The notes: generated from the sequence alone by a model not told the origin. DNA of 60,493 nt from Paenibacillus cisolokensis (GCF_018403665.1 NZ_BOVJ01000008.1:1-60493); one strand, 5' to 3'. Shown: positions 45,102 to 55,562, numbered from the stretch's first letter. Translations and numbers: made by a program.

Positions 45102-45884
45102 TTGGAAGACCGGGATTTCGCATGGTTTGTGCAGCGGGTCAAGGAACGGACGGCTATCGATCTGTCGCTGTACAAGGAAACGCAGATGAAGCGCAGGCTG
45201 ACGACGCTTCGCATGAAGCACGGCTACGGCAGCTTTGAGGCTTTCTGGGAAGCGATGCAGAAAGACAAGGCGCTGATGGGCGAGTTTCTGGACCGGATGA
45301 CGATCAACGTATCGGAATTTTGGCGCAATCCGGGCCGTTGGGAGACGCTGCGGCAGCGGTTTTTGCCGGAAATGCTGGCGCAGCGCGGAAACGTAAGCAT
45401 ATGGAGCGCCGCCTGCTCGACCGGCGAAGAGCCGTATACGCTCGCGATGCTGTTGTCCGAGCTCGGGGCGCTCGGCCGGGCGACGATTCTGGCCACCGAT
45501 CTGGATGCCGGAGCGCTGGAGAAGGCGGAGCGCGGCGTCTATCACGAGCGGTCGGTGCGGGAAGTGCCGCAGGACTGCCTGCAGCGCTATTTCCGGAAGG
45601 AGTCCGGATGTTATGTTGTTGACGACGCGCTAAAGCGGGCGGTAACGTTCCGGCGTCACAATTTGCTGGAGGACCGGTTCGGAGGGCCCTACGATCTGAT
45701 CGTCTGCCGCAATGTCATGATCTACTTTACCGATGAAGCGAAAAATCTACTATACCGCAAATTTGCCGAAGCGCTCCGTCCGGGAGGGTTGCTGTTCGTC
45801 GGCAGCACGGAGCAGATTTTCGGCCCCGGCCAATACGGGCTGGAGACGGCCGACACGTTCTTTTACCGGCGTCTGCGCGCCTGA
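45102..45884 (+). CDS. cheR: Chemotaxis methyltransferase CheR
   Basis: SAM-dependent methylation of glutamates on chemoreceptors. 260 residues: N-terminal helical domain ([19 protein letters not shown]), [12 protein letters not shown], the SAM site [29 protein letters not shown], and [15 protein letters not shown]. Start TTG 45102 behind GGGGGATCGGA. The ndk-cheR-aro order is that of Bacillus; no other chemotaxis gene is in the window. Confidence 0.93.
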   Translation: MEDRDFAWFVQRVKERTAIDLSLYKETQMKRRLTTLRMKHGYGSFEAFWEAMQKDKALMGEFLDRMTINVSEFWRNPGRWETLRQRFLPEMLAQRGNVSIWSAACSTGEEPYTLAMLLSELGALGRATILATDLDAGALEKAERGVYHERSVREVPQDCLQRYFRKESGCYVVDDALKRAVTFRRHNLLEDRFGGPYDLIVCRNVMIYFTDEAKNLLYRKFAEALRPGGLLFVGSTEQIFGPGQYGLETADTFFYRRLRA

Positions 45885-45943
45885 TGTATATCGTTTTCCA
45901 ACTTCTCCTATACTAGGTACTAGCCGAAACCTGTGGAGGTTGG

Positions 45944-46111
45944 ATGATGGACAAACGAAAAGTTATTTCGGCATATCGGAGAGGCATCATCAGCGTCCAG
46001 GAATGCGCGCAGATTCTTGGGCTCGACAGCGGAACGATCGCCAGGCTGGTCGACGATCCGCAGCTTGCGGAGCCGCCTGCCCGCCGTCTGCGCCGTCCCG
46101 CCGGCGGCTGA
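45944..46111 (+). CDS. Small helix-turn-helix-like protein
   Basis: A 55-residue open frame with a strong ribosome-binding site (TGGAGG). It starts [20 protein letters not shown] and continues [16 protein letters not shown], which reads like a helix-turn-helix of the MerR/AlpA or sigma-like type. The proline- and arginine-rich tail is short. A terminator follows. No family recognised; it could be a regulator of its neighbours. Confidence 0.5.
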   Translation: MMDKRKVISAYRRGIISVQECAQILGLDSGTIARLVDDPQLAEPPARRLRRPAGG

Positions 46112-46131
46112 AGCCCCGGAATTTCAAAATG

Positions 46132-46169
46132 GCCGTCCGCCGAAACCGTCGTTTCCGGACGGCTTTTTT
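46132..46169 (+). terminator. Terminator behind the small HTH-like gene
   Basis: GCCGTCCG (46132-46139) pairs with CGGACGGC (46156-46163), followed by six Ts. A second one follows 66 nt later. Confidence 0.82.
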
Positions 46170-46234
46170 GCCGTCTTTCGGCCGATTGTTTCCCGTCATG
46201 CCGCGGATGCGGCGGAAGCGCTCGCCAGACGCCG

Positions 46235-46260
46235 GCCGGGCCTTGCAGGGCCCGGCTTTT
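46235..46260 (+). terminator. Second, tandem terminator
   Basis: GCCGGGCC (46235-46242) pairs with GGCCCGGC (46249-46256), with TTTTC behind. Together with the preceding one it isolates the aro promoter. Confidence 0.75.
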
Positions 46261-46261
46261 C

Positions 46262-46290
46262 TTGTCAAAAGATGCGGGCTATACTATAAT
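46262..46290 (+). promoter_or_regulatory. Sigma-A promoter of aroC-aroB-aroH
   Basis: TTGTCA (46262-46267), a 17-nt spacer and a perfect TATAAT (46285-46290). The leader to aroC is about 120 nt. Confidence 0.85.
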
Positions 46291-46348
46291 GAGCAAAGAT
46301 GTTTTGGGGCGGAATCGCCAACGAATGGGACGGTTGATTGGCGAAACG

Positions 46349-46385
46349 ACAGCTTCGTCAGGCGACCGGACCGGCGAAGCTGTTT
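46349..46385 (+). promoter_or_regulatory. Leader hairpin of aroC
   Basis: A perfect 9-bp stem (ACAGCTTCG at 46349-46357, CGAAGCTGT at 46375-46383) with a GC-rich loop and TT behind lies between promoter and aroC. It could be an attenuator; no ligand site or leader peptide rich in aromatic codons was found. Confidence 0.45.
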
Positions 46386-46416
46386 ACGCTTGCCGGAATT
46401 GAAGGAGGAACCGAAT

Positions 46417-47586
46417 TTGAGTTTGCGATATTTGACTGCGGGAGAAACGCACGGTCCCCAATTGACCGCGATTATCGAAGGGCTGCCGAGCAATTTGCAG
46501 CTTGATTTCGAGGAGTTGAATTTTCAGCTGCAGCGGCGGCAGAAAGGACATGGCCGCGGCCGCCGGATGCAGATCGAGAAGGATACGGCGAAAATTGTCG
46601 GCGGCGTGCGCCACGGACGGACGACCGGCGCGCCGGTGGCGATCGTCGTGGAGAACAACGACTGGAAGCATTGGACATCGGTCATGAATATCGAGCCGAT
46701 CGAGGGCGGCGAAGAGGCGAAGCGGCGCGTGCACCGGCCCCGTCCGGGCCATGCCGACCTGAACGGCGGGCTGAAATACAATTTGAAAGATTTGCGCAAC
46801 GTTCTGGAGCGCTCCAGTGCAAGGGAGACGGCGGCGCGCGTCGCGGTAGGCGCCGTTGCCCGGCAGCTGCTCGCGGCATTCGGCATCAAGGTGGCCGGGC
46901 AGGTCATTCGCATCGGCAGCGTCGTAGCTCCCCCGAACAATCTGTCGGCTGACGAGCTGGCCCGGCTGACGGAGGAATCGCCGGTTCGCGTCGTGGACAA
47001 GGAGACGGAGCGGCAGATGATGGAGCTGATCGACCAGACGAAGGCGGACGGCGATTCGATCGGCGGCGTCGTGGAATGCATTGTCGAAGGCGTACCGGTC
47101 GGACTCGGCAGCCATGTGCAATGGGACCGCAAGCTGGACGGCCGAATCGCGCAGGCGGTCGTGTCGATCAATGCGTTCAAAGGCTGCGAGATCGGCATCG
47201 GCTTCGAAGCGGGCGCGCTTCGCGGCTCGCAAGTGCATGACGAGATCATGTACGATCAGGGGCGCGGGTTTTACCGCGCGACGAACCGGCTCGGCGGCTT
47301 CGAGGGCGGGATGACCAATGGCATGCCGATCGTGGTGCGCGGCGTCATGAAGCCGATTCCGACGCTCTACAAGCCGCTGCGCAGCGTCGACATCGATACG
47401 AAAGAGCCGTTCACGGCACAGGTCGAGCGTTCGGATGCATGCGCGGTGCCGGCAGCCAGCGTCGTCATGGAGCATGTCGTGGCCTGGGAAGTGGCCAAGG
47501 CGTTTATGGAAAAATTCGGCGGCGATTCGATGGAGGAAATTCGCGCCAATTACGATAATTATTTGGCTCAAGTGGAGAGATATTAG
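46417..47586 (+). CDS. aroC: Chorismate synthase
   Basis: FMN-dependent last step of the shikimate pathway. 389 residues with [13 protein letters not shown], the GRGRRMQIE block, [29 protein letters not shown] and the C-terminal [16 protein letters not shown] choose TTG 46417 behind GAAGGAGG. The frame is open far upstream, but that part is unrelated. Note that Bacillus calls this gene aroF. Confidence 0.96.
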   Translation: MSLRYLTAGETHGPQLTAIIEGLPSNLQLDFEELNFQLQRRQKGHGRGRRMQIEKDTAKIVGGVRHGRTTGAPVAIVVENNDWKHWTSVMNIEPIEGGEEAKRRVHRPRPGHADLNGGLKYNLKDLRNVLERSSARETAARVAVGAVARQLLAAFGIKVAGQVIRIGSVVAPPNNLSADELARLTEESPVRVVDKETERQMMELIDQTKADGDSIGGVVECIVEGVPVGLGSHVQWDRKLDGRIAQAVVSINAFKGCEIGIGFEAGALRGSQVHDEIMYDQGRGFYRATNRLGGFEGGMTNGMPIVVRGVMKPIPTLYKPLRSVDIDTKEPFTAQVERSDACAVPAASVVMEHVVAWEVAKAFMEKFGGDSMEEIRANYDNYLAQVERY

Positions 47587-47587
47587 T

Positions 47588-48690
47588 ATGCGCGAACTGA
47601 CGGTTGAACTCGGCGAACGCTCTTATCCTATTTATATCGGAGAAGGTCTCCTGAAAGAGGCCTCCTCATTTTTGAAAAACGCGGCATCGGCACGAAATCC
47701 CCGCTTATGATCGTCACCGACGACCGGGTCGCCCCGCTTTATCTGGCGCCGCTCGAGCGGCAGCTGGCGGACGCAGGGTACGCGACGACAAGCGTCGTCG
47801 TCCCCGGCGGGGAGAGCTCGAAGTCGCTGGCGATGTTCGAGAAGCTGCTGACGGCCGCGCTTGAAGCGGGCCTGGACCGCAAGTCGGCGATCGTGGCGCT
47901 CGGAGGGGGCGTTGTCGGGGATTTGGCCGGATTCGCGGCGGCGGCCTATATGCGCGGCATCAAGTTCGTCCAGATGCCGACGACGATTTTGGCGCACGAC
48001 AGCAGCGTGGGCGGCAAAGTGGCGGTCAACCATCCGCTGGCCAAAAACGTCATCGGCGCTTTCCATCAGCCGGAGCTGGTACTGTACGATCTGGATACGC
48101 TGAAAACGCTCCCGCCGCGCGAGGTGCGCGCAGGCCTGGCCGAAGTCATCAAGGAAGGTCTGATCTGGGACGCGGAATTCGTCTCCTGGTGCGAGGAGCA
48201 TATCCGCGAGCTGCTTTCCCTCGATCGCGATGCGCTCGGCTACGCCCTGTACAAAGGCTGCGGCATTAAAGCCGAAGTCGTGTCGCGCGACGAGCGGGAG
48301 AACGATCTGCGCGCCATTCTGAATCTCGGCCATACGATCGGGCATGCGCTCGAGGCCGTCGCGGGGTACGGGGAGCTGCTGCACGGCGAAGCGATCGCCA
48401 TCGGCATGGTCGGCGCGGCCAGGCTTGGCGTGCGCCTGGGCGCCCCGCAAGAGGTGTACGAGGTCACGAAACGGCTGCTTGTTGCCGCCGGCTTGCCGAC
48501 CGCCATTCCGTCCCATTACGATACGGACGCGATCATGAAAGCGATGATGCATGACAAGAAATTCACCGAAGGAACGATGCTGTTCGTCGTCCCGACGGCT
48601 GTCGGCAAAGTCGAGCTGAACCCGAACGTGTCAGCCGCCATGGTCCGGGAAATCGTGGACGAATTGAAACGGGAGGCCGATCGTCTATGA
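47588..48690 (+). CDS. aroB: 3-dehydroquinate synthase (one frame break)
   Basis: NAD- and metal-dependent second step of the shikimate pathway. It has VPGGESSKSLAMFEK, GGGVVGDLAGFAAAAYMRG, TTILAHDSSVGGKVAVNHP and the metal ligands in RAILNLGHTIGHALE and GELLHGEAIAIGM. The first frame starts MRELTVELGERSYPIYIGEG and stops early; adding one T to the run 47669-47673 gives FFEKRGIGTKSPLMIVTDDR. Repaired length 367. It overlaps aroH by ATGA. Confidence 0.95.
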
Positions 48691-49055
48691 ATGTAAGAGG
48701 GATTCGCGGCGCGATAACGGTGGAAGCGAACGAGGAACGCCCGATTTTGGACGCGACAGCCGAACTGGTCGAACGAATCGTGGCCGAAAACGGCATATCG
48801 CCCGAAGATATAGGATGCGTCTTCATTACGGTGACCGACGACCTCGATTCCGCGTTTCCGGCCCGGGCGATTCGCCAGATGGCCGGCTGGGAGCTTGTGC
48901 CGCTTATGTGCGCGCTGGAAGTGCCGGTCAAAGGCAGCCTTGAGAAGTGCATCCGGCTCATGGTGCTGGTCAATACCGACAAAAGACAGGATCAGATTCG
49001 TCATGTATATTTGGGCGGCGCCCGGGCGCTTCGTCCCGATTTGTCGAAAGCATAG
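48687..49055 (+). CDS. aroH: Chorismate mutase, AroH type
   Basis: Converts chorismate to prephenate, leading to Phe and Tyr. A 122-residue AroH-class enzyme (trimeric alpha/beta fold): MNVRGIRGAITVEANEE, FITVTDDLDSAFPARAIR, LMCALEVPVKGSL and RLMVLVNTDK. These place the active-site arginines and glutamate. It ends 74 nt before the trp promoter. Confidence 0.96.
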   Translation: MNVRGIRGAITVEANEERPILDATAELVERIVAENGISPEDIGCVFITVTDDLDSAFPARAIRQMAGWELVPLMCALEVPVKGSLEKCIRLMVLVNTDKRQDQIRHVYLGGARALRPDLSKA

Positions 49056-49129
49056 GAACGGAAGGGAGAACCCGGTGCGGATTGGATGCCGTCGGGAGAA
49101 CGGCGCCGTGAAAATGCCGGATTCAAGGG

Positions 49130-49159
49130 TTGACGGTTATGGCGGCGTTGCGGTATAGT
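49130..49159 (+). promoter_or_regulatory. Sigma-A promoter of the trp operon
   Basis: TTGACG (49130-49135), an 18-nt spacer and TATAGT (49154-49159). The leader to trpE is about 308 nt and holds the TRAP site and a terminator. Confidence 0.8.
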
Positions 49160-49212
49160 GGTGTTTGTAAGCATTATGCATGAATGAGACGCGCGATTTC
49201 AGATGCGCGTTA

Positions 49213-49269
49213 GAGCAGAGCTGAGCGAAGCAAGCCGCAATGAGACGAGATGAGACGAGTGGAGACAAG
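49213..49269 (+). promoter_or_regulatory. TRAP-binding site in the trp leader (11 triplet repeats)
   Basis: NAG triplets recur at 49213, 49218, 49223, 49228, 49232, 49242, 49247, 49252, 49257, 49262 and 49267; eight are GAG and three AAG, nearly all at an exact 5-nt period. That is the (G/U)AGNN pattern bound by the TRAP 11-mer, and the number is eleven. TRAP is encoded by mtrB at 38642. GAGCAGAG (49213-49220) can pair with TTCTGCTT (49423-49430), which would open the terminator: an antiterminator that TRAP-tryptophan would block. Confidence 0.85.
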
Positions 49270-49415
49270 ACGATACGAACGGACATGGATGAGGGCGCGA
49301 GAGATAAGCGCGGGACGATGCCGGCCAGAGCCGGCGGTGCAGCTTGCGCATGCGGACCTTGTTGCGATGGCCTGTTCGTTTTATCCTCTCTGAATATGAT
49401 TTCATCATCGTAATC

Positions 49416-49449
49416 AAAGCGTTTCTGCTTCGGCAGGAGCGCTTTTTTA
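49416..49449 (+). terminator. Attenuator terminator before trpE
   Basis: AAAGCGTTTCTGC (49416-49428) pairs with GCAGGAGCGCTTT (49433-49445; two wobbles) around a TTCG loop and runs into a six-T tract, 24 nt before the trpE ATG. Its 5' arm is the part that can pair with the TRAP site. Confidence 0.9.
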
Positions 49450-49473
49450 TTTTCGATCGAGGAGTGGGTTCCG

Positions 49474-51045
49474 ATGCGCAACGAATTGCAGAACGTCATC
49501 CGGATGGCGGACCGATACAATTTGATACCGGTGTCGCGGACGCTGATGGCGGATACGGAAACGCCGATTCGGCTGTTTCTGCACGCCTACCGGGAGGAGT
49601 ACGCTTTTCTTCTGGAAAGTGTGGAAGGCGGGGCAAAATGGGCACGTTATTCGTTTATCGGCACGGACCCGTTTCTGATGATCAGCGGGAAAAACGGCAT
49701 CATGAAGCTAAGGGCCAAAGACGGAACGGAAGAAATCGTAAAAGAACGGCCCATCGAGCTGCTCAAAGCGCGATTGCGCGCTTACCGGAGCCCCGCGCTT
49801 CCGGAGCTGCCGCCGTTTACCGGCGGCGCGATCGGCTTCTTCGGCTACGATCTGCTGCGATATTACGAGAAGCTGCCGGCGCATCGCCTCGACGACCTGC
49901 AGATGGACGATTTGCTGTTTATGTTCTGCGATCAGGTAATCGCCTTCGACCATTTCAAGCAGCAAATCCATGTGATCGGGAACGTTCATATTGCCGAGGG
50001 AGCGTCGGATTCGCAAATCGCCGACGCCTACGGCGAGACGTTGCGGCGCATTGAGGCGACGATCGAGCGGCTGCGGCAGCCGGCCGAGCAGCCCGTGCCG
50101 GCGGGCAAAATGCCCGAGGACCCCGAGCTTGGCGATGTGCAGTCCAACGTCACGCGCGAGCAGTTTATCGCCAATGTGGAACAAGCGAAGGCGTACATCC
50201 GCGCCGGCGACATCTTTCAGGTGGTGCTCTCGCAGCGTTTCAGCGTGGAAACCGAGGCCGATCCTCTTGACGTCTACCGCGTGCTGCGGACGATGAATCC
50301 GTCGCCTTATATGTACGTGCTCAAGCTTGGCGGGGAGACGATCGTCGGCACGTCTCCGGAAGCGCTCGTCAAGGTGAACGGTGACCGGGTCGAGACGAGG
50401 CCGATCGCCGGAACGCGGCCGCGCGGCGCCACGCCGGAGGAGGATGCGGCGCTGGAGCGGGAGCTTCTGGCGGACGAGAAGGAACGGGCGGAGCATCTGA
50501 TGCTCGTCGATCTCGCACGCAACGATATCGGGCGGGTAGCGGAGTTCGGAACGGTCCGCTGCGACGCCTATATGGAAATCGAGCGGTATTCGCATGTTAT
50601 GCACATCGTCTCGAACGTGTCCGGCAAGCTGCGGGAAGACCGCGATTTTTTCGACGCGTTCATCTCGTGCTTGCCGGCCGGCACCGTATCGGGCGCGCCG
50701 AAATTGCGGGCGATGGAAATTATTGCGGAGCTGGAGAACGAAGCGCGGGGCGCCTATGCCGGCGCGATCGGCTATCTCGGCTTCGGCGGCACGCTCGATA
50801 CCTGCATCACGATCCGGACGATCATTTTCAAGAACGGAAAAGCCTACGTGCAGGCCGGAGCCGGCATCGTATGGGATTCCGTTCCGGAAAACGAATATAC
50901 GGAAACGGTCAACAAGGCGAAAGGCATGCTGAAAGCGATCCGCGCGGCGGAAGCGATGTTCGGAGGCGCGGCGCGGTCGCGGACGGAAGCCGTATCGGAC
51001 ATTAATTCGGATTACGATATTTATGTGCGGGAAGGGAGAGGCTGA
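49474..51045 (+). CDS. trpE: Anthranilate synthase component I
   Basis: Makes anthranilate from chorismate with glutamine-derived ammonia. 523 residues, with the tryptophan feedback-site motif LLESVEGG near residue 49, NPSPYMYVLKLG, ETRPIAGTRPRG, LVDLARNDIGR and PAGTVSGAPKLRAMEII. ATG 49474 follows GAGGAG. No glutamine amidotransferase (trpG/pabA) is in the operon, as in Bacillus, where PabA is shared. Confidence 0.96.
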   Translation: MRNELQNVIRMADRYNLIPVSRTLMADTETPIRLFLHAYREEYAFLLESVEGGAKWARYSFIGTDPFLMISGKNGIMKLRAKDGTEEIVKERPIELLKARLRAYRSPALPELPPFTGGAIGFFGYDLLRYYEKLPAHRLDDLQMDDLLFMFCDQVIAFDHFKQQIHVIGNVHIAEGASDSQIADAYGETLRRIEATIERLRQPAEQPVPAGKMPEDPELGDVQSNVTREQFIANVEQAKAYIRAGDIFQVVLSQRFSVETEADPLDVYRVLRTMNPSPYMYVLKLGGETIVGTSPEALVKVNGDRVETRPIAGTRPRGATPEEDAALERELLADEKERAEHLMLVDLARNDIGRVAEFGTVRCDAYMEIERYSHVMHIVSNVSGKLREDRDFFDAFISCLPAGTVSGAPKLRAMEIIAELENEARGAYAGAIGYLGFGGTLDTCITIRTIIFKNGKAYVQAGAGIVWDSVPENEYTETVNKAKGMLKAIRAAEAMFGGAARSRTEAVSDINSDYDIYVREGRG

Positions 51046-51050
51046 ACGAT

Positions 51051-52091
51051 ATGGAGAAGATGACGATGCAGCGGGCGCTGGCGACGATGATGAGCGGAAC
51101 CGACCTAACACGCGAAGAAGCCCGCGAAGTGATGGAAATTATAATGAGCGGCAAAGCGACTTCCGCGCAGATTGCCGGTATTGTGACGGCGCTCAGAATG
51201 AAAGGCGAAACGGTAGATGAAATCGCCGGCTTCGCCGAAGTGATGCGCAGCAAGTCGAACCGGGTGGCGACCGAGCGCGAAGGGTTGCTCGACACATGCG
51301 GGACGGGCGGCTCCGGCATTCACAAGTTCAATATTTCGACGGCTTCGGCGATTATCGCCGCGGCGGCCGGCGTGCGGGTGGCGAAGCACGGCAACCGCGC
51401 GATGAGCGGCAAAGCGGGCAGCGCCGACGTGCTGGAGGCGCTCGGCGTCAACATCGCGCTCAGCGCCGAACAGGCTGCCCGCTGCCTGGACGAAATCGGC
51501 ATCTGCTTCATGTTCGCGCAGCTCTATCATCCGGCGCTCAAGCATGCCGCCGGGCCGCGGAAAGAACTCGGCGTACGGACGATCTTCAACATGCTCGGTC
51601 CGCTGACCAACCCGGCCGGCGCCGACCGTCAGCTGCTCGGCCTGTACGACCGCTCGCGCACGGAGACGGTGGCCGGCGTGCTGCGGGAGCTTGGGCTGAA
51701 GCGGGCGATGGTCGTCAGCAGCCATGACGGTCTGGACGAAATCAGCATTTCCGCGCCGACCCAAATTTCCGAGCTGCGGGACGGGCAGTTGCGGACGTAC
51801 GATCTGACGCCGGAACAATTGGGGCTTCGAACCTATCCGCTCGGCGAAGTGCTGGGCGGGGATGCGGCGGTCAACGCCGCCATCATCCGCTCGGTATTTG
51901 CCGGCGAGCAGAAAGGCGCCTACCGCGACATCGTGCTGGCCAATGCGGGAGCCTGCATCTATGTGGGCGATGCCGCAGACACGCTGCGGGAAGGCGTGGA
52001 ACGGGCGAAGGAAGTGATCGATTCGGGGCTGGCGTCCGCCAAGCTTCAGCAACTGATTGAAACGACGGGAGAGGTCGCGCATGTTTCTTGA
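51051..52091 (+). CDS. trpD: Anthranilate phosphoribosyltransferase
   Basis: Joins anthranilate to PRPP. 346 residues with the PRPP loop [41 protein letters not shown], and [16 protein letters not shown]. It starts 5 nt after trpE and overlaps trpC by 11 nt. Confidence 0.96.
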   Translation: MEKMTMQRALATMMSGTDLTREEAREVMEIIMSGKATSAQIAGIVTALRMKGETVDEIAGFAEVMRSKSNRVATEREGLLDTCGTGGSGIHKFNISTASAIIAAAAGVRVAKHGNRAMSGKAGSADVLEALGVNIALSAEQAARCLDEIGICFMFAQLYHPALKHAAGPRKELGVRTIFNMLGPLTNPAGADRQLLGLYDRSRTETVAGVLRELGLKRAMVVSSHDGLDEISISAPTQISELRDGQLRTYDLTPEQLGLRTYPLGEVLGGDAAVNAAIIRSVFAGEQKGAYRDIVLANAGACIYVGDAADTLREGVERAKEVIDSGLASAKLQQLIETTGEVAHVS

Positions 52092-52875
52092 TCGCATTGT
52101 AGCCACGAAGAAGAAGGAAGTCGAAGCGCTGGCAAGCCGGTATGACGCTGCGGAATGGGAGCGGAGGATCGCAAGCCTGCCGCCCTGCCGCGGATTCGAG
52201 CGGGCTTTGACGTCGGGCCGGAAACGTCCGGTAGGACTTATCGCCGAGGTGAAGAAGGCGTCTCCTTCGAAAGGATTGATCCGCGAAGATTTTGATCCCG
52301 TCAAGCTGGCGAAAGCGTATGAGGCGGCGGGCGCGGACTGCATATCCGTATTGACGGACCGCGAATATTTCCAGGGGTCGGACGATTATTTGAGCGCGGT
52401 CAGGCAATCGGTCGGGTTGCCCCTTTGCGCAAAGATTTTACAATTGATGAGCGGCAGATTGACGAGGCTCGCCTCATCGGAGCCGATGCTATCCTGCTCA
52501 TCGCCGCCATTCTGAGCAAGTCGGAGCTGTCCGCACTGCGACCGGGCCCGGGCGCTCGGCATGGACGTCCTCGTCGAGGTGCACGACCGGCGCGAGCTCG
52601 AGACCGTGCTGGAGCTCGGCAAGGCGACGCTGATCGGGATCAACAATCGCGATTTGCGCACGTTTGCAACCGATCTGCGCACGACGGAGCGGTTAATATC
52701 GCTCGTGCCGGAAGGGATTGCCGTCATTAGCGAAAGCGGAATTTCCTCGCGGGATGATATAAGCTACTTGCGCGGGCTTGGCGCGCAGGGCGTGCTGATC
52801 GGAGAGCATTTTATGCGGCAGCCGGATGTCGGAGAGGCGGTTGCGGAACTGATGGGTCCGGTGGATGCGGCATGA
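52081..52875 (+). CDS. trpC: Indole-3-glycerol phosphate synthase (two frame breaks)
   Basis: Ring closure to indole-3-glycerol phosphate in a TIM barrel. Motifs: [56 protein letters not shown] and VISESGIS. Break 1: a T missing at 52424-52426 (restores [21 protein letters not shown]). Break 2, near 52539-52548: either one extra base or a missing CG. The second reading gives [14 protein letters not shown] and the same segment length as Bacillus TrpC. About 265 residues when joined. Confidence 0.93.
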
Positions 52876-53539
52876 ACGGGCCGGCCGCGATCAAAATATG
52901 CGGGCTGAAAGACGCCGCAACCGTCCGCGGATTGGACGGCATGCCGGTCACCCATATCGGACTCGTGTTCGCCCCGAGCAAAAGGCGGGTTGACGCGGAG
53001 ACGGCGGCGGAGCTGATCGCGGCCGCGCGGATGATCGGGGCGCGCGGCGGGTTGCCGCCGAAAACGGTCGGCGTGTTCGTCGACCCGTCGATGGACGAGC
53101 TGCGGGCGGTGCTGCGGCATGCGCCGCTCGATATTGTGCAGCTGCACGGCGGGGAACGCCGGCGTTCTGCCGCGCCGTGAAGGAAGAGCTGGCCGTCGGC
53201 GTATGGAAGGCATTCGCCGCCGCCGGGGACGAGACGGAAAGATCGGCGGCGACCCGCCTGCAGCCGTACGAAGGGACGGTGGACGCGCTGCTTGCCGATA
53301 CGGCGGGCGGCGGTACCGGCCGCCCGTTCGATTGGCGGCTGCTCCGCTTGTATCATAAGGCCGCGAAGGCGATCGGCGTTCCGCTGTTCGCCGCCGGAGG
53401 CCTCCATCCGGACAATGTCGGCGAGCTGATGCGGGATTATGCGCCGGACGGCGTCGACGTTTCCAGCGGCGTCGAGACCGACGGCCGCAAGGACCTTGCA
53501 AAAATCAGACAATTTGTGGAAAGGGTGACGGGTCGATGA
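52872..53539 (+). CDS. trpF: Phosphoribosylanthranilate isomerase (one frame break)
   Basis: Amadori rearrangement of phosphoribosylanthranilate. Catalytic Cys in IKICGLKD and the Asp in [27 protein letters not shown] and [11 protein letters not shown] are typical. The frame breaks at GGGGAACGCC; one A added at 53155-53156 restores [17 protein letters not shown]. Repaired length 222. Starts in an ATGA overlap with trpC and ends in one with trpB. Confidence 0.94.
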
Positions 53540-54741
53540 ACCGTGTGCCGGACGAAAACGGCCGATTCGGCCGATTCGGCGGGCGTTTCGTGCCGGAAAC
53601 GCTGATGAACGCACTGCTTGAATTGGAAGAAGCGTATCACCATTATGCGAATGATCCTGCATTTAAAGAAGAGGTCCGGTACCTGCTGCAAAAATATTCC
53701 GGACGGCCGACATCGCTCTATTATGCGGAAAGGCTGACCCGGCATCTGGGCGGAGCCAAAATTTATTTGAAGCGGGAAGATTTGAACCATACCGGCGCGC
53801 ATAAAATCAACAACACGATCGGGCAGGCCGTTCTGGCCAAGCGTATGGGCAAGACGAAGGTCATTGCCGAAACCGGGGCCGGGCAGCACGGGGTAGCCTC
53901 CGCCACCGTGGCCGCCCTGCTCGGTCTGGAGTGCAAAGTGTTTATGGGCGAAGAGGATATGAAACGCCAGCAGCTCAACGTGTTCCGGATGCGGCTGCTC
54001 GGAGCCGAGGTCGTCCCGGTATTGTCGGGAACGCGGACGCTGAAGGACGCCTGCAACGAAACGCTGCGCTACTGGGTCAGCCATGTCGACGATACGTACT
54101 ATATTCTCGGCTCGGCGACCGGTCCGCATCCGTATCCGATGATCGTGCGCGATTTTCAGCGCATTATCGGCGATGAAGCGCGCGAGCAGATACTCGCCGA
54201 AGCAGGACGGCTGCCCGACTTCGTCGTGGCGGCTGTCGGCGGCGGAAGCAATGCGATCGGCATTTTTTATCCGTTCATCGGCGACGAGAGCGTGCGGCTG
54301 ATCGGTGTCGAAGCCGCCGGCAAAGGCGTCGATACGCAGGAGCATGCGGCGACGATGACCAAAGGCCGCCCCGGCGTCTTTCAGGGCTCGCTCAGCTACG
54401 TCCTGCAGGATGAATTCGGCCAGGTGCTGCCGGCCCATTCGATTTCCGCCGGGCTCGACTATCCGGGCATCGGACCGGAGCACGCGTACCTGAAAGATTC
54501 GGGCCGGGCCGAGTACGTGCCGGCAACCGATGCGGAAGCGCTTGAGGCGCTGCAGCTGCTGTCGCGTACGGAAGGCATCATACCGGCGCTCGAATCGGCC
54601 CATGCCATAGCGCATACGATGAAGCTGGCCCCGACGCTCGGCGCCGACCGCATTATCGTCGTCAACTTGTCCGGACGCGGCGATAAAGATGTGGAATCCA
54701 TTATGGGGTATTTGGGAGGGAACGGCCATGAATCGCATTGA
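53536..54741 (+). CDS. trpB: Tryptophan synthase beta chain
   Basis: PLP enzyme joining indole and serine. 401 residues with the PLP lysine in [33 protein letters not shown], and the phosphate-binding GGGSNAIG. The N-terminal [13 protein letters not shown] is typical of TrpB1, the form that pairs with TrpA. Confidence 0.97.
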   Translation: MNRVPDENGRFGRFGGRFVPETLMNALLELEEAYHHYANDPAFKEEVRYLLQKYSGRPTSLYYAERLTRHLGGAKIYLKREDLNHTGAHKINNTIGQAVLAKRMGKTKVIAETGAGQHGVASATVAALLGLECKVFMGEEDMKRQQLNVFRMRLLGAEVVPVLSGTRTLKDACNETLRYWVSHVDDTYYILGSATGPHPYPMIVRDFQRIIGDEAREQILAEAGRLPDFVVAAVGGGSNAIGIFYPFIGDESVRLIGVEAAGKGVDTQEHAATMTKGRPGVFQGSLSYVLQDEFGQVLPAHSISAGLDYPGIGPEHAYLKDSGRAEYVPATDAEALEALQLLSRTEGIIPALESAHAIAHTMKLAPTLGADRIIVVNLSGRGDKDVESIMGYLGGNGHESH

Positions 54742-55534
54742 CGCCGCATTCGCGCGCTTGAAAGAAAAAGGCGGAACGGCGCTCATCCCGTTTCTGACCG
54801 TCGGCGATCCGGACCTTCGCACCACGATCGAAATTATTAAAACGCTGGAGAAAGCGGGGGCCGACATCGTGGAGCTCGGCGTTCCGTATTCCGATCCGCT
54901 GGCCGACGGTCCGGTCATCCAGCGCGCTTCGGAACGGGCGCTCAAGCATCGCATCACGCTCGCCCACTGCATGCAGGCTGCGGCGGACGCCCGCAGCGCC
55001 GGAGTGGAACTGCCCTTTATTTTATTCTCCTATTACAATCCGGTATTGCAATTCGGACTCGACCGGTTTTTCGAAGAAGTGAAGGCGAAGGACATCAGCG
55101 GGCTGATCATCCCGGATTTGCCGATCGAAGAGGACGGGGAAGTCAGAAGCCGGGCGGAAGCGGCCGGCGTCCATCTGATCCCGCTCGTCGCGCCGACTTC
55201 CAACGAACGGATCGCCCGCATCGCGGGGAATGCCCGCGGCTTCGTCTACTGCGTCTCGTCGCTTGGCGTAACCGGCGTCCGTTCGGACTTTCATCGCGAT
55301 ATCGATCAATTTCTGGCAAGCGTCAAGCAAGCCGCCAATGTTCCGATCGCCATCGGCTTCGGCATCTCGACCCGGGAGCAGGTGGAGCGCTTCAGCGCAT
55401 GGTGCGACGGCGTTGTCATCGGCAGCGCTCTCGTTCGGCAGATCGAGGAGGCGATTCCGCAGCTTACGAGCGAAGCGGAACGCGAGCAGGGACTCGCCCG
55501 CATCGGCGAATTTATCAGGGAGTTGAAAGGTTGA
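54728..55534 (+). CDS. trpA: Tryptophan synthase alpha chain
   Basis: Cleaves indole-3-glycerol phosphate and channels indole to TrpB. 268 residues with the catalytic Glu in [18 protein letters not shown] (the following Asp is the second acid), [19 protein letters not shown] and [12 protein letters not shown] 54728 lies inside the end of trpB. Last gene of the operon. Confidence 0.97.
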   Translation: MNRIDAAFARLKEKGGTALIPFLTVGDPDLRTTIEIIKTLEKAGADIVELGVPYSDPLADGPVIQRASERALKHRITLAHCMQAAADARSAGVELPFILFSYYNPVLQFGLDRFFEEVKAKDISGLIIPDLPIEEDGEVRSRAEAAGVHLIPLVAPTSNERIARIAGNARGFVYCVSSLGVTGVRSDFHRDIDQFLASVKQAANVPIAIGFGISTREQVERFSAWCDGVVIGSALVRQIEEAIPQLTSEAEREQGLARIGEFIRELKG

Positions 55535-55562
55535 TCGCTTGCGGCTAACCGGCGCATCGGCA

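Noticed and set aside
46325-46396. Short open frame in the aroC leader as an attenuator peptide
   Set aside because: No ribosome-binding site and no run of Phe, Tyr or Trp codons.
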